Shown in pieces: positions 19,201-27,355 of a stretch of 64,000 bases of DNA. The stretch comes from Methanospirillum purgamenti (GTDB lineage Archaea; Halobacteriota; Methanomicrobia; Methanomicrobiales; Methanospirillaceae): NCBI RefSeq assembly GCF_018502485.1, contig NZ_CP075546.1. One strand, given 5' to 3'. Below the pieces are notes generated by a model. The model did not search any database. It was not told the DNA's origin and worked only from the letters and a program-made list of their open reading frames with translations. The translations under genes were made by a program, and so were the position numbers. Every line of letters starts with the position of its first letter. The first letter of the stretch is position 1.

Positions 19201-20181
19201 GACTGGGTAGGATTCAAATCAGCATTGGATAATATCGGAATTCAGATCTGTGATGCTATCTCAAAGATTAACAAACAAGTACTCGATCTGGCTTCGAATG
19301 CTGAAGAAGCGACGGCAAGTGTTGAAGAGATTTCTGCGGGTGCCCAACAGATTGCAAAGAATGCAGGGAGTGTCAGTGCAAATGCTGAACAAGGGGATGA
19401 AGGTATTGTCCAAGTCCTCAAGGCGATGGAGGATCTTACCATAACGGTTGGAGAAGTGTCCCAGCGGGCTGAAAAGGTTTCAGCATTTGCCACACAGGCA
19501 AACCAGTTCTCAAAAGAGGGTATTGATCTTGCGAAAAAGTCTGAATCAGCCATGGAAGGAATCATGCATTCCACGAATGAGGTTGATCAGGTCGTAAAAG
19601 AGATTAATAAACAGATGGATGAAATCGGTAAAATTGTCCGTCTTATCACAGATATTTCCAATCAAACTAACCTTCTGGCACTCAATGCTGCCATTGAAGC
19701 AGCACGGGCTGGAGAGGCAGGAAGAGGGTTTGCAGTTGTTGCAGCAGAAGTTAAATCTCTTGCCCAGGATTCAAGACAATCTGCTGAAAATATTGCTGAT
19801 ATGATCTCAGGTCTGCAGGATAAAGCACGAAAAGCAAATGATGCGATGATTACTGCAGGAACTGCTGTAGAAGATGGAAACCGGGCACTTGAAGCTACTG
19901 TTGGAGCATTTAGTAAAATTGCAGATTCGGTTGAAGATATCACTAAAAATGCTATGGATGTTGCATCAGCTTCTGAAGAACAAGCTGCTTCAGTCGAAGA
20001 AATTACGGCTAGTGTGAATGAGGTTTCAATTCTCATTCAGGGAACATCTCGGGAAGCTGGAGATGCAGCTGCAGCAACCGAAGAGGCATCAGCTTCTATT
20101 GAACAGATTGGCCGGGTTGTTGCTAATGTGAGTGGGATAGCTGATAGTATTTCGAGGGAGATGACTAAGTTTAAAATTTAA
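16285..20181 (+). CDS. Soluble multi-PAS, multi-HAMP methyl-accepting chemotaxis protein
   Basis: About 1298 residues with no membrane segment. Order: two PAS domains (about 5-240), a run of HAMP-like repeats (about 250-608, each with a GDIPPKIT or GDFNEIKNNL-type element), two Cys-containing PAS domains (WYESILDAVQFP near 612 and YYESILDAVPMG near 729), a further HAMP-like stretch, then the chemoreceptor signalling domain. Its hairpin tip is QTNLLALNAAIEAARAGEAG near residue 1125. The frame is open from a TTG at 16243, but ATG 16285 has a GGATGTGA element and fits the N-terminus of the related receptor at 24367-27255. It would signal to CheA through CheW; a CheW gene is at 23864. No CheA is in this window. 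Confidence 0.88.
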   Translation: MTGNIRTQDIASLKTILDGTSASIQIVGPDGVFIDCNAATYTLFRAQNHEDIIGKPPSILSPEKQSDGTYSDVGAKKYIDTAFSGESVTFEWEHKRLDGTIIPCQVTLQLITYEGQTCLMATMIDITDLVAIRRKSELIIEKSPIPIIDVRPDLSILAGNLAFGNLTDMSAEELSVMKLSDFNVQNRVGRSLTEGIETKSPVSGDLDAVVPSGTKHLQYLYYPIFDHNGTLSSIIAYYIDKTAERRAVRDIIALTEKCQAGNLDARLDVSQYSGELFDLTKGINGTLDSVIGPLNVAAEYMDRIAKGDIPPKITDQYNGDFNEIKNNLNTCIDSLQQLITDTNMMYRAQKEGDIEAKIDTTRYQGVYLDIITGYNDVVNLHISSILKILTILSSYAEGNFSPTLEKLPGKQVLANEKMDLLQGNIQSLIRDCDTLIHAATHGELQVRADEANHQGDYRKIIEGMNRILDAVVTPLHDAGSVLERMAVNDYTIRMDESKYLGEFVTLASNINAVRDRVNHIADSIVEISIGDLSELDTYKSIGRRSDQDRIVPNLIKAFENLQALTTDTKMLVEAASHGTFNVRADADRHQGEYRRIIEGINATVETIADKVAWYESILDAVQFPIHVTDMNMKWTYMNKAFEAVLLKNKVINDRKSAYGLPCYTADATICRTEKCGIEQLRKTGATESYFEWQGMNGKQVTKPVMNAKGEQIGYVETVQDLTDQLNQIAYYESILDAVPMGITVTDLNSRWTFVNKAVENMLKKSRKELIGRPCSEWGAAICNTDNCGINRLKKGITNTKFEQDGGFYNVDCAYVFDAQGETVGQVEVVGDVTAITKVGNFLDESVRNISACLEEFSKGKTDFVVSIPSSDQYTEDVKTKIDTLTNNLYLARDAVKNLVLEANALAQAAILGDLKHRADALKISGDFAEVVNGVNATLDSVVTPVQEAIRVADEYAHANFTERFNPSITVAGDWVGFKSALDNIGIQICDAISKINKQVLDLASNAEEATASVEEISAGAQQIAKNAGSVSANAEQGDEGIVQVLKAMEDLTITVGEVSQRAEKVSAFATQANQFSKEGIDLAKKSESAMEGIMHSTNEVDQVVKEINKQMDEIGKIVRLITDISNQTNLLALNAAIEAARAGEAGRGFAVVAAEVKSLAQDSRQSAENIADMISGLQDKARKANDAMITAGTAVEDGNRALEATVGAFSKIADSVEDITKNAMDVASASEEQAASVEEITASVNEVSILIQGTSREAGDAAAATEEASASIEQIGRVVANVSGIADSISREMTKFKI

Positions 20182-20825
20182 GTGCCAGGAAATTTTCATA
20201 ATTTCCGATATTTTTTCAGGTAAGGGTTCAATTGGGAGAGATTCTCTATGTATCCAATGAAGATGAATTCTATGATCAAACTCCGGATTATGAGTATTAT
20301 ACCGCCTTATCTGTATTAGATTGATGAGAGAGAAATAATATTACCAATATTCTTCGAATCAGGATAGATAAGATCAGGTTTTTGTTATCAAAAACCTCCT
20401 TGTCTCTTACTAAGATCCTAACTATTCTTAGTTAACCCAGTATTGTAGGTTCCCTTCATTTTTTACCCTTTGTTTAGAAAAATATTCAATTTTTAAGGAG
20501 TTTAAAAAATGAACTCCTAGAGCTGGGTAAAATATTTATAATTCTGCCAACAAATTCAATAAAATATTAAACTCAGTAGTATTATATGAGTATGATCCCT
20601 GATAAGGCGTGGCACACCCTTCAAAACTTGAAAAAAAAATCTTCAACATAACGTTGAAATTCATCAAATCAAAGGGGGTTTTTATGTTAATCGCGCTTCA
20701 AATGTGTATGATCCACAAACAAAAATATCGAAAAACGACTCCATATTTCAAGGAATTAATTTTAGTTACTCTTGACAAAATAATGATTAGTTCTTAATTC
20801 AATTTTTTTATTTTGTGAGGATTGT
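20182..20825 (+). other. Long intergenic stretch with three hairpins
   Basis: There is no convincing gene in these 644 bases. Three perfect inverted repeats fall within 143 bases: AGGTTTTTG/CAAAAACCT (20376-20397, 4-base loop), TAACTA/TAGTTA (20419-20434, 4-base loop) and AGGAGTT/AACTCCT (20496-20518, 9-base loop). They could form a structured non-coding RNA, a long leader for the gene at 20826, or a terminator region of the MCP gene. A 62-codon frame at 20609 has no family resemblance and was not accepted. Confidence 0.4.
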
Positions 20826-23066
20826 ATGAACAGAATACTATTTGTCGATGATGATCCGGAGATTTGAAATGTTTCAAAACAATTATTTGAAAAAGATACC
20901 GGTTTTATTGTAGATCCTGTTGAAACAGCCACTGAAGCTCTTTTATTTCTTAAAAAAAGGGTCTATAATTCAATTATATCTGATTTTGTGATGCCAGATA
21001 TGGATGGCATATCTTTTTTAAAAGAAGTTAGGTCTATCAATACCAACATCCCTTTTATTATATTTACAGCTTTCGGAGATGAGTCGACAGTTATTGATGC
21101 TCTCAATAACGGTGCTGACTTTTACCTGAAGAAAAATTACGATATCCTGATACAATTTTTTGAACTGATACAAATTGTCAAAATGTTAGTAGCCAGAGTT
21201 CATTCAGAAGAACTTCTTCGGAAAAGTGAAGAAAAATTCCGAACTATTGCTGAATGTTCAAATGATTGGGTGTACTGGATTAATCCTCACGGCTCTATGG
21301 TATATATATCTCCCTCCTGTGAACGAATAACTGGATATAATCAGGAGGAATTTTATCTGGATCCAGGTTTAAGAGACCGGATTGTATTTCTGGAAGATAT
21401 CACGGTATGGGATACCTATAAAATAACCTGCTCAAATGAACGGATCCCAATATCCCTTGATTTTCGAATTATTCATAAAAACGGGTCAATTCGATGGGTA
21501 AGGCACACCTGTCAGCAGGTGTTCGGATCAAACGGGCAGTATGTCGGTTTAGTCGCGAATATCCTTGATATATCCAGCCTTAAAGATATAGAAGCACAGG
21601 TTCTATGTGAGCGGAATAATTTTCTGGAGATTTTTCGGGCATCTCCTGTCGGTCTTCTCCTCATAAATAAAGATACAGAAATAACCAAGGCAAATGATGC
21701 TTTTTCAACAATGGTACTTCATGAACCTGCAGATATAATTCGAAAGAGGGCGGGCGGAGGCCTTTTTTGTGTTCATAGTCTAGAGGATCCACGAGGTTGT
21801 GGATATTCTTCGTCATGCCCGGCTTGTCCCCTCCGCAATGGAATAGAAGCAGTAATTCGAGACAAAACTCGTATTCATGATGGCATTATCGCATTGAATC
21901 TGGTTATAAGAGGGACACCAGAACAACGATGGTTGAAAATTAATGCTGAACCTGTTGACATTGAAGGGGAAGGATATGTTATTGTTGCAATTGATGATAT
22001 TACAAAACTGTGCCAGATAGATGATGCTCTTCGGGAGAGTGAAGAACGTTATCGTTCTCTTTTTGAAAATATGCTGGAAGGTTATGTGTATTGCCAGATG
22101 CTCTATGACACCAAGGGAAATCCAAATGACTGTATATGTCTGGATGTAAATGACGCATTCGGACAACTTACCGGACTAAAAGAGGTAAAGGGAAAACTGA
22201 TTTCTGAAGTGGTTCCTGATGTCATGGAAGAAACACCCGAATTATTTGATATATGCAATAGTGTCGTTGTTACTGGAGAACCAACAAAGTTTGAGATTAA
22301 TTTTACTCCTCTTCATATCTGGCTTCAAATTTCCGTTTTTCGTCCGAAAGAAGGACACTTTGTTGCAGTTTTTGAAAACATAACTGAGAGAAAACTAGCT
22401 AATGAAGCGCTCGTTTCAATTAATCATAAATTGAATCTATTATCTAACATCATCCGCCATGATATTGGAAATGAACTCCAGGTTATGCTTGGATACTTGG
22501 AGATAATTGGTTATAATGAGTTGGATCCAAAACTACAGGAACATATCAGGAGAATAAATATTTCTGCACAGAACATTGGACAGCTGTTAGCATTCAGTAA
22601 AGATTATCAGAATATCGGGGTAAAGGTTCCGATCTGGCAGGATGTGAAATCTGCCATCACCCGAATAGTTAATAGCATGGGTTCAACTTCAATTCGCATT
22701 GAAATTGACATATTTGGAGTGGAGATCTATGCCGATCCGCTTGTTGAAAAGGTATATTATAATCTTATTGAGAATGCTTGTCGACATGGGGAAAAAATTT
22801 CCCAAATCCGGTTCTATGGCAGAGAAGATGTGGGAGGATATGTAATTGTTTGTGAGGACGACGGGATTGGTATCCCTGATGAATATAAAAAGAAGATTTT
22901 CAATAGGGAATATTTCAAACATACCGGATTTGGACTAAACCTTTCCAGAGAGATTTTGGATATTACTGGTATTACTATACAAGAAACCGGCACCCCAGGA
23001 ACAGGGGCAAAATTTGAGATCCTTGTTCCGAGAGGCAAATATCGTTTTATAGGACTTGGCGAATGA
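20826..23066 (+). pseudogene. Receiver-PAS-PAS-PAS histidine kinase with in-frame TGA in the receiver
   Basis: Read through, this is a 746-residue receiver kinase like its neighbours. It starts at ATG 20826 behind a good ribosome site (GTGAGGATT) with MNRILFVDDDPEI, then hits TGA at 20865-20867 (codon 14), then continues in the same frame NVSKQLFEKDTG. Homologues here have Cys at that position (DDEPDLC, DDEPSMC), so a single TGT/TGC to TGA change explains it. The next in-frame start (GTG 20988) gives a 692-residue product lacking the acidic pocket and phospho-Asp. That product keeps three PAS domains (one with SSSCPACPLRN), LSNIIRHDIGNELQVM and a full ATPase (NLIENACRHG, DDGIGIP, TGFGLNLSREIL). 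The sensor-kinase part may still be made. Confidence 0.8.
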
Positions 23067-23126
23067 TTTTTATTTTCTATTTTATATGGATTATACCATT
23101 TCTTTTACTGGATTTGGTATGATGCA

Positions 23127-23765
23127 TCAATTCCTGAATACCGGATACTGAAACTGAATCAAATCGCGTTCGGATTGTTTCTGAGTAATTATCTGATTTA
23201 TCTGGAAGAGTCGTTGTTGTAAAAATTCTTCAGGAGAAATTGGCTCCTGAATAATGAGAGGAGGTGTAAGAATCTCTTTTATCTGGTTCATGGCCCGAAT
23301 CTGTCTATTCAGCTGAACCCATTTTTTCCGGACAGACTCTGGAACACCTTGTATGAGTGCTGCATGAGATATTTTTAAAAGTGTTTCATAAAAAGAAAAG
23401 AACTCATTCACGGTTTCACATAATTCACTATCTAAAAATGGTTTTATAATAAATCCATCCATTGAATCTCCGTATCTGATGAGTTCATCCGGGTGCAATT
23501 TTTTTGCTGATGACATCATAACCGGCACCATATTCCCATTTGTATGGGACCGGATATGGTTGAGAATATCCCATCCATCGACCGGATCCATCATGATATC
23601 TAAAAGAACAAGGTCAATTGAATCTTTTTTGAGCTGCATAATACCCTCAGATGGATCCTGCTTTGTGATGCAAAAAAATCCACAAGGGATGAGGGCTTTT
23701 TTTGATGCTTCAAGAAATACCGCTTCGTCATCGATGATAAGTATTTTTTTGGGAGGTTTAACCAT
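23127..23765 (-). CDS. Receiver-domain protein with helical C-terminal extension
   Basis: A 212-residue protein. The receiver spans about 1-125, with acidic pair IIDDEAVF, phospho-Asp in LVLLDIMMDPVDG, Ser in MMSSAKKL and Lys in FIIKPFLD. The remaining 85 residues are helical and rich in Gln and Ile (QRLFQINQIITQKQSERDL), without a recognised output domain. It lies downstream of cheW on the same strand (98-base gap), so a chemotaxis role is plausible, for example as an adaptor between the receptors and kinase. That is inference from position. Confidence 0.82.
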   Translation of the reverse strand: MVKPPKKILIIDDEAVFLEASKKALIPCGFFCITKQDPSEGIMQLKKDSIDLVLLDIMMDPVDGWDILNHIRSHTNGNMVPVMMSSAKKLHPDELIRYGDSMDGFIIKPFLDSELCETVNEFFSFYETLLKISHAALIQGVPESVRKKWVQLNRQIRAMNQIKEILTPPLIIQEPISPEEFLQQRLFQINQIITQKQSERDLIQFQYPVFRN

Positions 23766-23863
23766 TCTGACCTCTCTGATATTGTGTGTTGTGATATGAA
23801 TAACCTTACTTTGATCAAAATGTGTTCTTGTTTATCTGATATGACTGGATATGAAGAACAACA

Positions 23864-24370
23864 CTAATCCATTTGAGATATTAACTCCCGAATATCTATC
23901 CAAATTACAAGTTCTTTCTTACTTTCCCCTTTCTCACCAATCTCTTTCTTAATAATACCAAGGATATATCCTCCTTCTTCTACGCTTCCTCTTGAAGCTT
24001 GATCGATATCTGTTACTGGAACGGTCAGAACTGACGTTACTTCATCAACCACTATTCCTGTTTTTTGTGCTGATACTGTATCATCCAGGACGATAAACCG
24101 GAGGTCTGCAGTGGTTAAATCTTGTGCAGCCTGGATTTGCAATAACTGGCGTAGATCAATTATTGTAGTAATTTCTCCTCGCAGATCAATAATTCCTCTG
24201 ATATATGATGATGCATGGGGAAGAGGAGTGATTTTGGAAGCTTCTACAATCTCCCGAACATCAAAAAGGTTGATGGCGAACTTATCATCACCAATAATAA
24301 ATTCAACGACCTGGATTTCGTCTTCCTGGTCAGAACGTTTTGTTTGTTTTAAATTATCTACAATACTCAT
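23864..24370 (-). CDS. cheW: Chemotaxis adaptor CheW
   Basis: A 168-residue CheW-fold protein coupling chemoreceptors to the CheA kinase. It shows the family core VVEFIIGDDKFAINLFDVREIVE, the receptor/kinase-binding segment HASSYIRGIIDLRGEITTIIDL, and VVDEVTSVLTVP. Its start overlaps the end of the MCP gene at 24367-27255 by 4 bases (ATGA), so the two proteins are translationally coupled and probably work in one signalling array. Confidence 0.95.
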   Translation of the reverse strand: MSIVDNLKQTKRSDQEDEIQVVEFIIGDDKFAINLFDVREIVEASKITPLPHASSYIRGIIDLRGEITTIIDLRQLLQIQAAQDLTTADLRFIVLDDTVSAQKTGIVVDEVTSVLTVPVTDIDQASRGSVEEGGYILGIIKKEIGEKGESKKELVIWIDIRELISQMD

Positions 24371-27255
24371 GATTCTTCCTGAATTTTAAACTTGGACATT
24401 TCTCTGGAGACAATTTCTACGATTTCATTGACATTTGCAACAATTTTGCTGATCTGTTCAATGGAAGCTGATGCTTCTTCGGTTGCGGTAGCTGCATCTC
24501 CTGCTTCCTTTGCTGTGTTTTGCACAAGCCCGCTTACTTCATTGATACTCGCCGTCACTTCTTCAACTGACGCGGCCTGCTCTTCAGAAGATGATGCTAC
24601 ATCGGTTGCATTTCGTGTTATATCATCTATTGATGTTGCAATCTGTTCAAATGATCCCAGGGTATGAGATAGAGATTCACTTCCCAATTCTACAGTTTCT
24701 CCTGCATACCCCATCGCTTCATTCGCTTTCTTCGCTTTGTTTTGAAGAGATGCAATCATATCCGCAATATTCTCGGCAGATTGCCTTGAATCCTGGGCAA
24801 GAGATTTTACTTCTGCTGCAACAACTGCAAATCCTCTTCCCGCTTCTCCAGCTCGTGCAGCTTCAATGGCAGCATTGAGTGCCAGAAGGTTTGTCTGATT
24901 TGCTATGTCGGAGATAAGGCGGACAATTTTTCCGATTTCATCCATCTGCTGATTAATTTCTTTTACTATCTGGTCTACTTCAGCAGACGAACGTTTGATT
25001 TCAGTCATTGCCGTTTCAGATTTATGAGCAAGATCAACCCCATTCTTTGCATATTCATTTGCCTGGGTTGCTGTGGCAGAAACCTGTTCAGCACGTCTTG
25101 AAACCTCTGCAACGGTAATATTGAGATCTTCCATGGCTTTTAAAACCTGGATAATACCATCTTCTCCTTTCAAGGAATTGCTACTGACTTCACCCGCATT
25201 TCTGGCAATTTGCTGTGCTCCTGCTGTTACCTCTTCGATGCTAGCTGTTGCTTCTTCTGCGTTTGATGCCAGATCCATGAGTTGTTTATTGATCAGACCG
25301 ACTGCATTTGATATCTGGATACCAATATTGTTAAGTGCATCTTTAAAGGCAACCCAGTCTCCGGAAACCTTAAGAGAAGTATCGACCCGAGCAGCAAAAT
25401 TTGAATTTGCATACTCTTTTGACACCCGGAGTGCTTCATTTACCGGAATGGTTACGCTGTCAAGTGTTTCATTCACTCCCTGAACAATTTTTTGGTAATC
25501 ACCCAGATGTTTGGATGCATCGGCTCTGGTTTGTAATTTTCCAGAAATCCCTGCATCTGAAAGCATAAGGGCATCTTGAACGAGGAGTTGAATCGCTTCA
25601 TTAACCTGAGTAAGTCTTGCATTAATCTTCACAAAATTCTCATGAGCCTCTTTGGTATATTGATCTGCATCGGTTACTGCAATATTGAGATTTGTATCTC
25701 CTTTACTGAGTTTTTCAAGGTTTTCACCTAATTTATTCACCTCATTATTCAGATAATTAGATAATCTAACCGATGCAGTCTGGTCCTGGATAAATTCAAA
25801 TGCCCCAGTTATCTCTCCTTTTAAGTTTTTTATTGGAATACCGGTGTACGAGATTTCAAGTTCTTTTCCAACAGGATTTGCACGAGTTTGACGGTTTATC
25901 TCCTTATTTTGGTCCATTGCCTGAGCACATGCACAGTTTTGTGTCTGACAATCTCCTGTTTTAAATTGTGAATAACATCTTTTACCGATAATGTCAGACT
26001 TGCCAGATTCTAAGAGTTTTACCCCGTTTTCATTCATATAAAGAATATTGAAGGATTTGTCCAGTGCCAAAGTGGGGAGGGGTAGTCTGTCAATATATCC
26101 AACCAGAACGTTTAATATTGTATTGATGCCGTCAATGATTTTTCGAAAATCACCCTGGTGTCTTACAGTATCTGATCTGTAATCAAGTCGGCCTTCAACA
26201 ATAGCATCTATCAGAGTTTGTGCATCTGTAACAAGATAGTTGAATGCTTCGATACAGGTATTCAGATTATTTTTGATTTCATTAAAATCACCTTTATATT
26301 CACCAGTTATCTTTTCCGGAATATCTCCTTTAGAAATCCGGTCTACATACTCTGCAGCAAGATTCAGTGGTTCTATTACCGCATCCAGTGTCCCGTTTAC
26401 CCCGTCAATTATTTTTTTGAAATCCCCCCGATGTCTGGATGAATCAGCTCTTGTGTCTAATTTTCCTTCTACTGCTGCCTGTGTCAATAAAAGAATCTCT
26501 TGAATTGCTTCTTTTTGTTCAGTGAGATCGGTGATATATTCTACTGCACCAGTGCAGATTCCTTCTTCTGTTACAAGGGGTGTTGAGGTTATGAGAATTG
26601 GAATATTTTTAAATCCGATATGCGCAACTGTTTCTTCAGTAATTACTCTTTTTTCTTTAATGCTGCGCATTGTTGCACAATTACCTTCCTGACACACGTC
26701 GGTATTAAATAATGTATGGCAAATAGTCCCTATGAGATCATCAGGTTTTTTCAGAAACAGATCTGCACCTGTTTTATTAATATGAGTAATTCTTTGTTCT
26801 GTATCAATGGCAATAACCGGGGTAGCAATCCCATTTAATACCCCTTGAATATCCCGACTTGCGTTTTTTAATTCTTTTTCTTTATTTTTTATTTCGGTGA
26901 GGTCTTCAAAGTACTCGACCGCTCCAATTACAGTCCCAGATGAATCAAAAAGTGGAGATGCATAATAGTGAATAGGAATTTTTTTTCCATTGATGTGTGC
27001 TATCGTTTCACTTTCTATCTTCCTCTTCTCTCTCATTGCCCGGAGTGTTGCACATTCTCCATCTTCACAATCATCGGTTTTGAATAGTTCATGACATTTT
27101 TTCTCTATTGCTTGTTCGCGTGAGAGTCCTAAAATATTAAGAGCTGCATCATTTATTATCTCAATATTTCTATCAGGGGTTATCTGAATAACCGGAGTTG
27201 CTACACCATTTAGAATATTTTGACAGAACGATAATTCGTTTTGATCTATTTTCAT
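24367..27255 (-). CDS. Soluble multi-PAS methyl-accepting chemotaxis protein
   Basis: A 962-residue cytoplasmic chemoreceptor. It begins with two Cys-containing PAS domains (about 8-130 with CHELFKTDDCEDGECA, and 135-250 with CHTLFNTDVCQEGNCA). HAMP-like repeats follow (about 255-400, GDFKKIIDGVN and GDFNEIKNNLN). A third Cys PAS is at about 405-505 (CYSQFKTGDCQTQNCACA), then another HAMP-like stretch, then the signalling domain with tip QTNLLALNAAIEAARAGEAG near 790. It is closely related to the receptor at 16285-20181. CheW is encoded immediately downstream with a 4-base overlap. No transmembrane segment, so it should sense a cytoplasmic signal. The repeated three-Cys motif points to a redox or metal signal. 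Confidence 0.92.
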   Translation of the reverse strand: MKIDQNELSFCQNILNGVATPVIQITPDRNIEIINDAALNILGLSREQAIEKKCHELFKTDDCEDGECATLRAMREKRKIESETIAHINGKKIPIHYYASPLFDSSGTVIGAVEYFEDLTEIKNKEKELKNASRDIQGVLNGIATPVIAIDTEQRITHINKTGADLFLKKPDDLIGTICHTLFNTDVCQEGNCATMRSIKEKRVITEETVAHIGFKNIPILITSTPLVTEEGICTGAVEYITDLTEQKEAIQEILLLTQAAVEGKLDTRADSSRHRGDFKKIIDGVNGTLDAVIEPLNLAAEYVDRISKGDIPEKITGEYKGDFNEIKNNLNTCIEAFNYLVTDAQTLIDAIVEGRLDYRSDTVRHQGDFRKIIDGINTILNVLVGYIDRLPLPTLALDKSFNILYMNENGVKLLESGKSDIIGKRCYSQFKTGDCQTQNCACAQAMDQNKEINRQTRANPVGKELEISYTGIPIKNLKGEITGAFEFIQDQTASVRLSNYLNNEVNKLGENLEKLSKGDTNLNIAVTDADQYTKEAHENFVKINARLTQVNEAIQLLVQDALMLSDAGISGKLQTRADASKHLGDYQKIVQGVNETLDSVTIPVNEALRVSKEYANSNFAARVDTSLKVSGDWVAFKDALNNIGIQISNAVGLINKQLMDLASNAEEATASIEEVTAGAQQIARNAGEVSSNSLKGEDGIIQVLKAMEDLNITVAEVSRRAEQVSATATQANEYAKNGVDLAHKSETAMTEIKRSSAEVDQIVKEINQQMDEIGKIVRLISDIANQTNLLALNAAIEAARAGEAGRGFAVVAAEVKSLAQDSRQSAENIADMIASLQNKAKKANEAMGYAGETVELGSESLSHTLGSFEQIATSIDDITRNATDVASSSEEQAASVEEVTASINEVSGLVQNTAKEAGDAATATEEASASIEQISKIVANVNEIVEIVSREMSKFKIQEES

Positions 27256-27355
27256 TTTTTACACCGTATTGTTTTTGATATTATATATGAATATGAATAA
27301 ATAATCATGCATATGTCGCTCAGATTGGGCCCCAATTTACAATTGTGATAATTGT

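Noticed and set aside
20250..20324. Fragment reading ILYVSNEDEF, like a receiver start
   Set aside because: The resemblance stops after ten residues and a stop codon follows soon after. It is too short to call a remnant.
20609..20797. 62-codon frame in the gap before the interrupted kinase
   Set aside because: No family resemblance, a poor ribosome site and a strongly A+T-driven composition.
20865..20867. TGA as a selenocysteine codon
   Set aside because: The position is Cys in paralogues, which is suggestive. However, receivers are not known selenoproteins, no SECIS-like element was seen, and most methanogens of this group are not known to use selenocysteine. A nonsense mutation is simpler.
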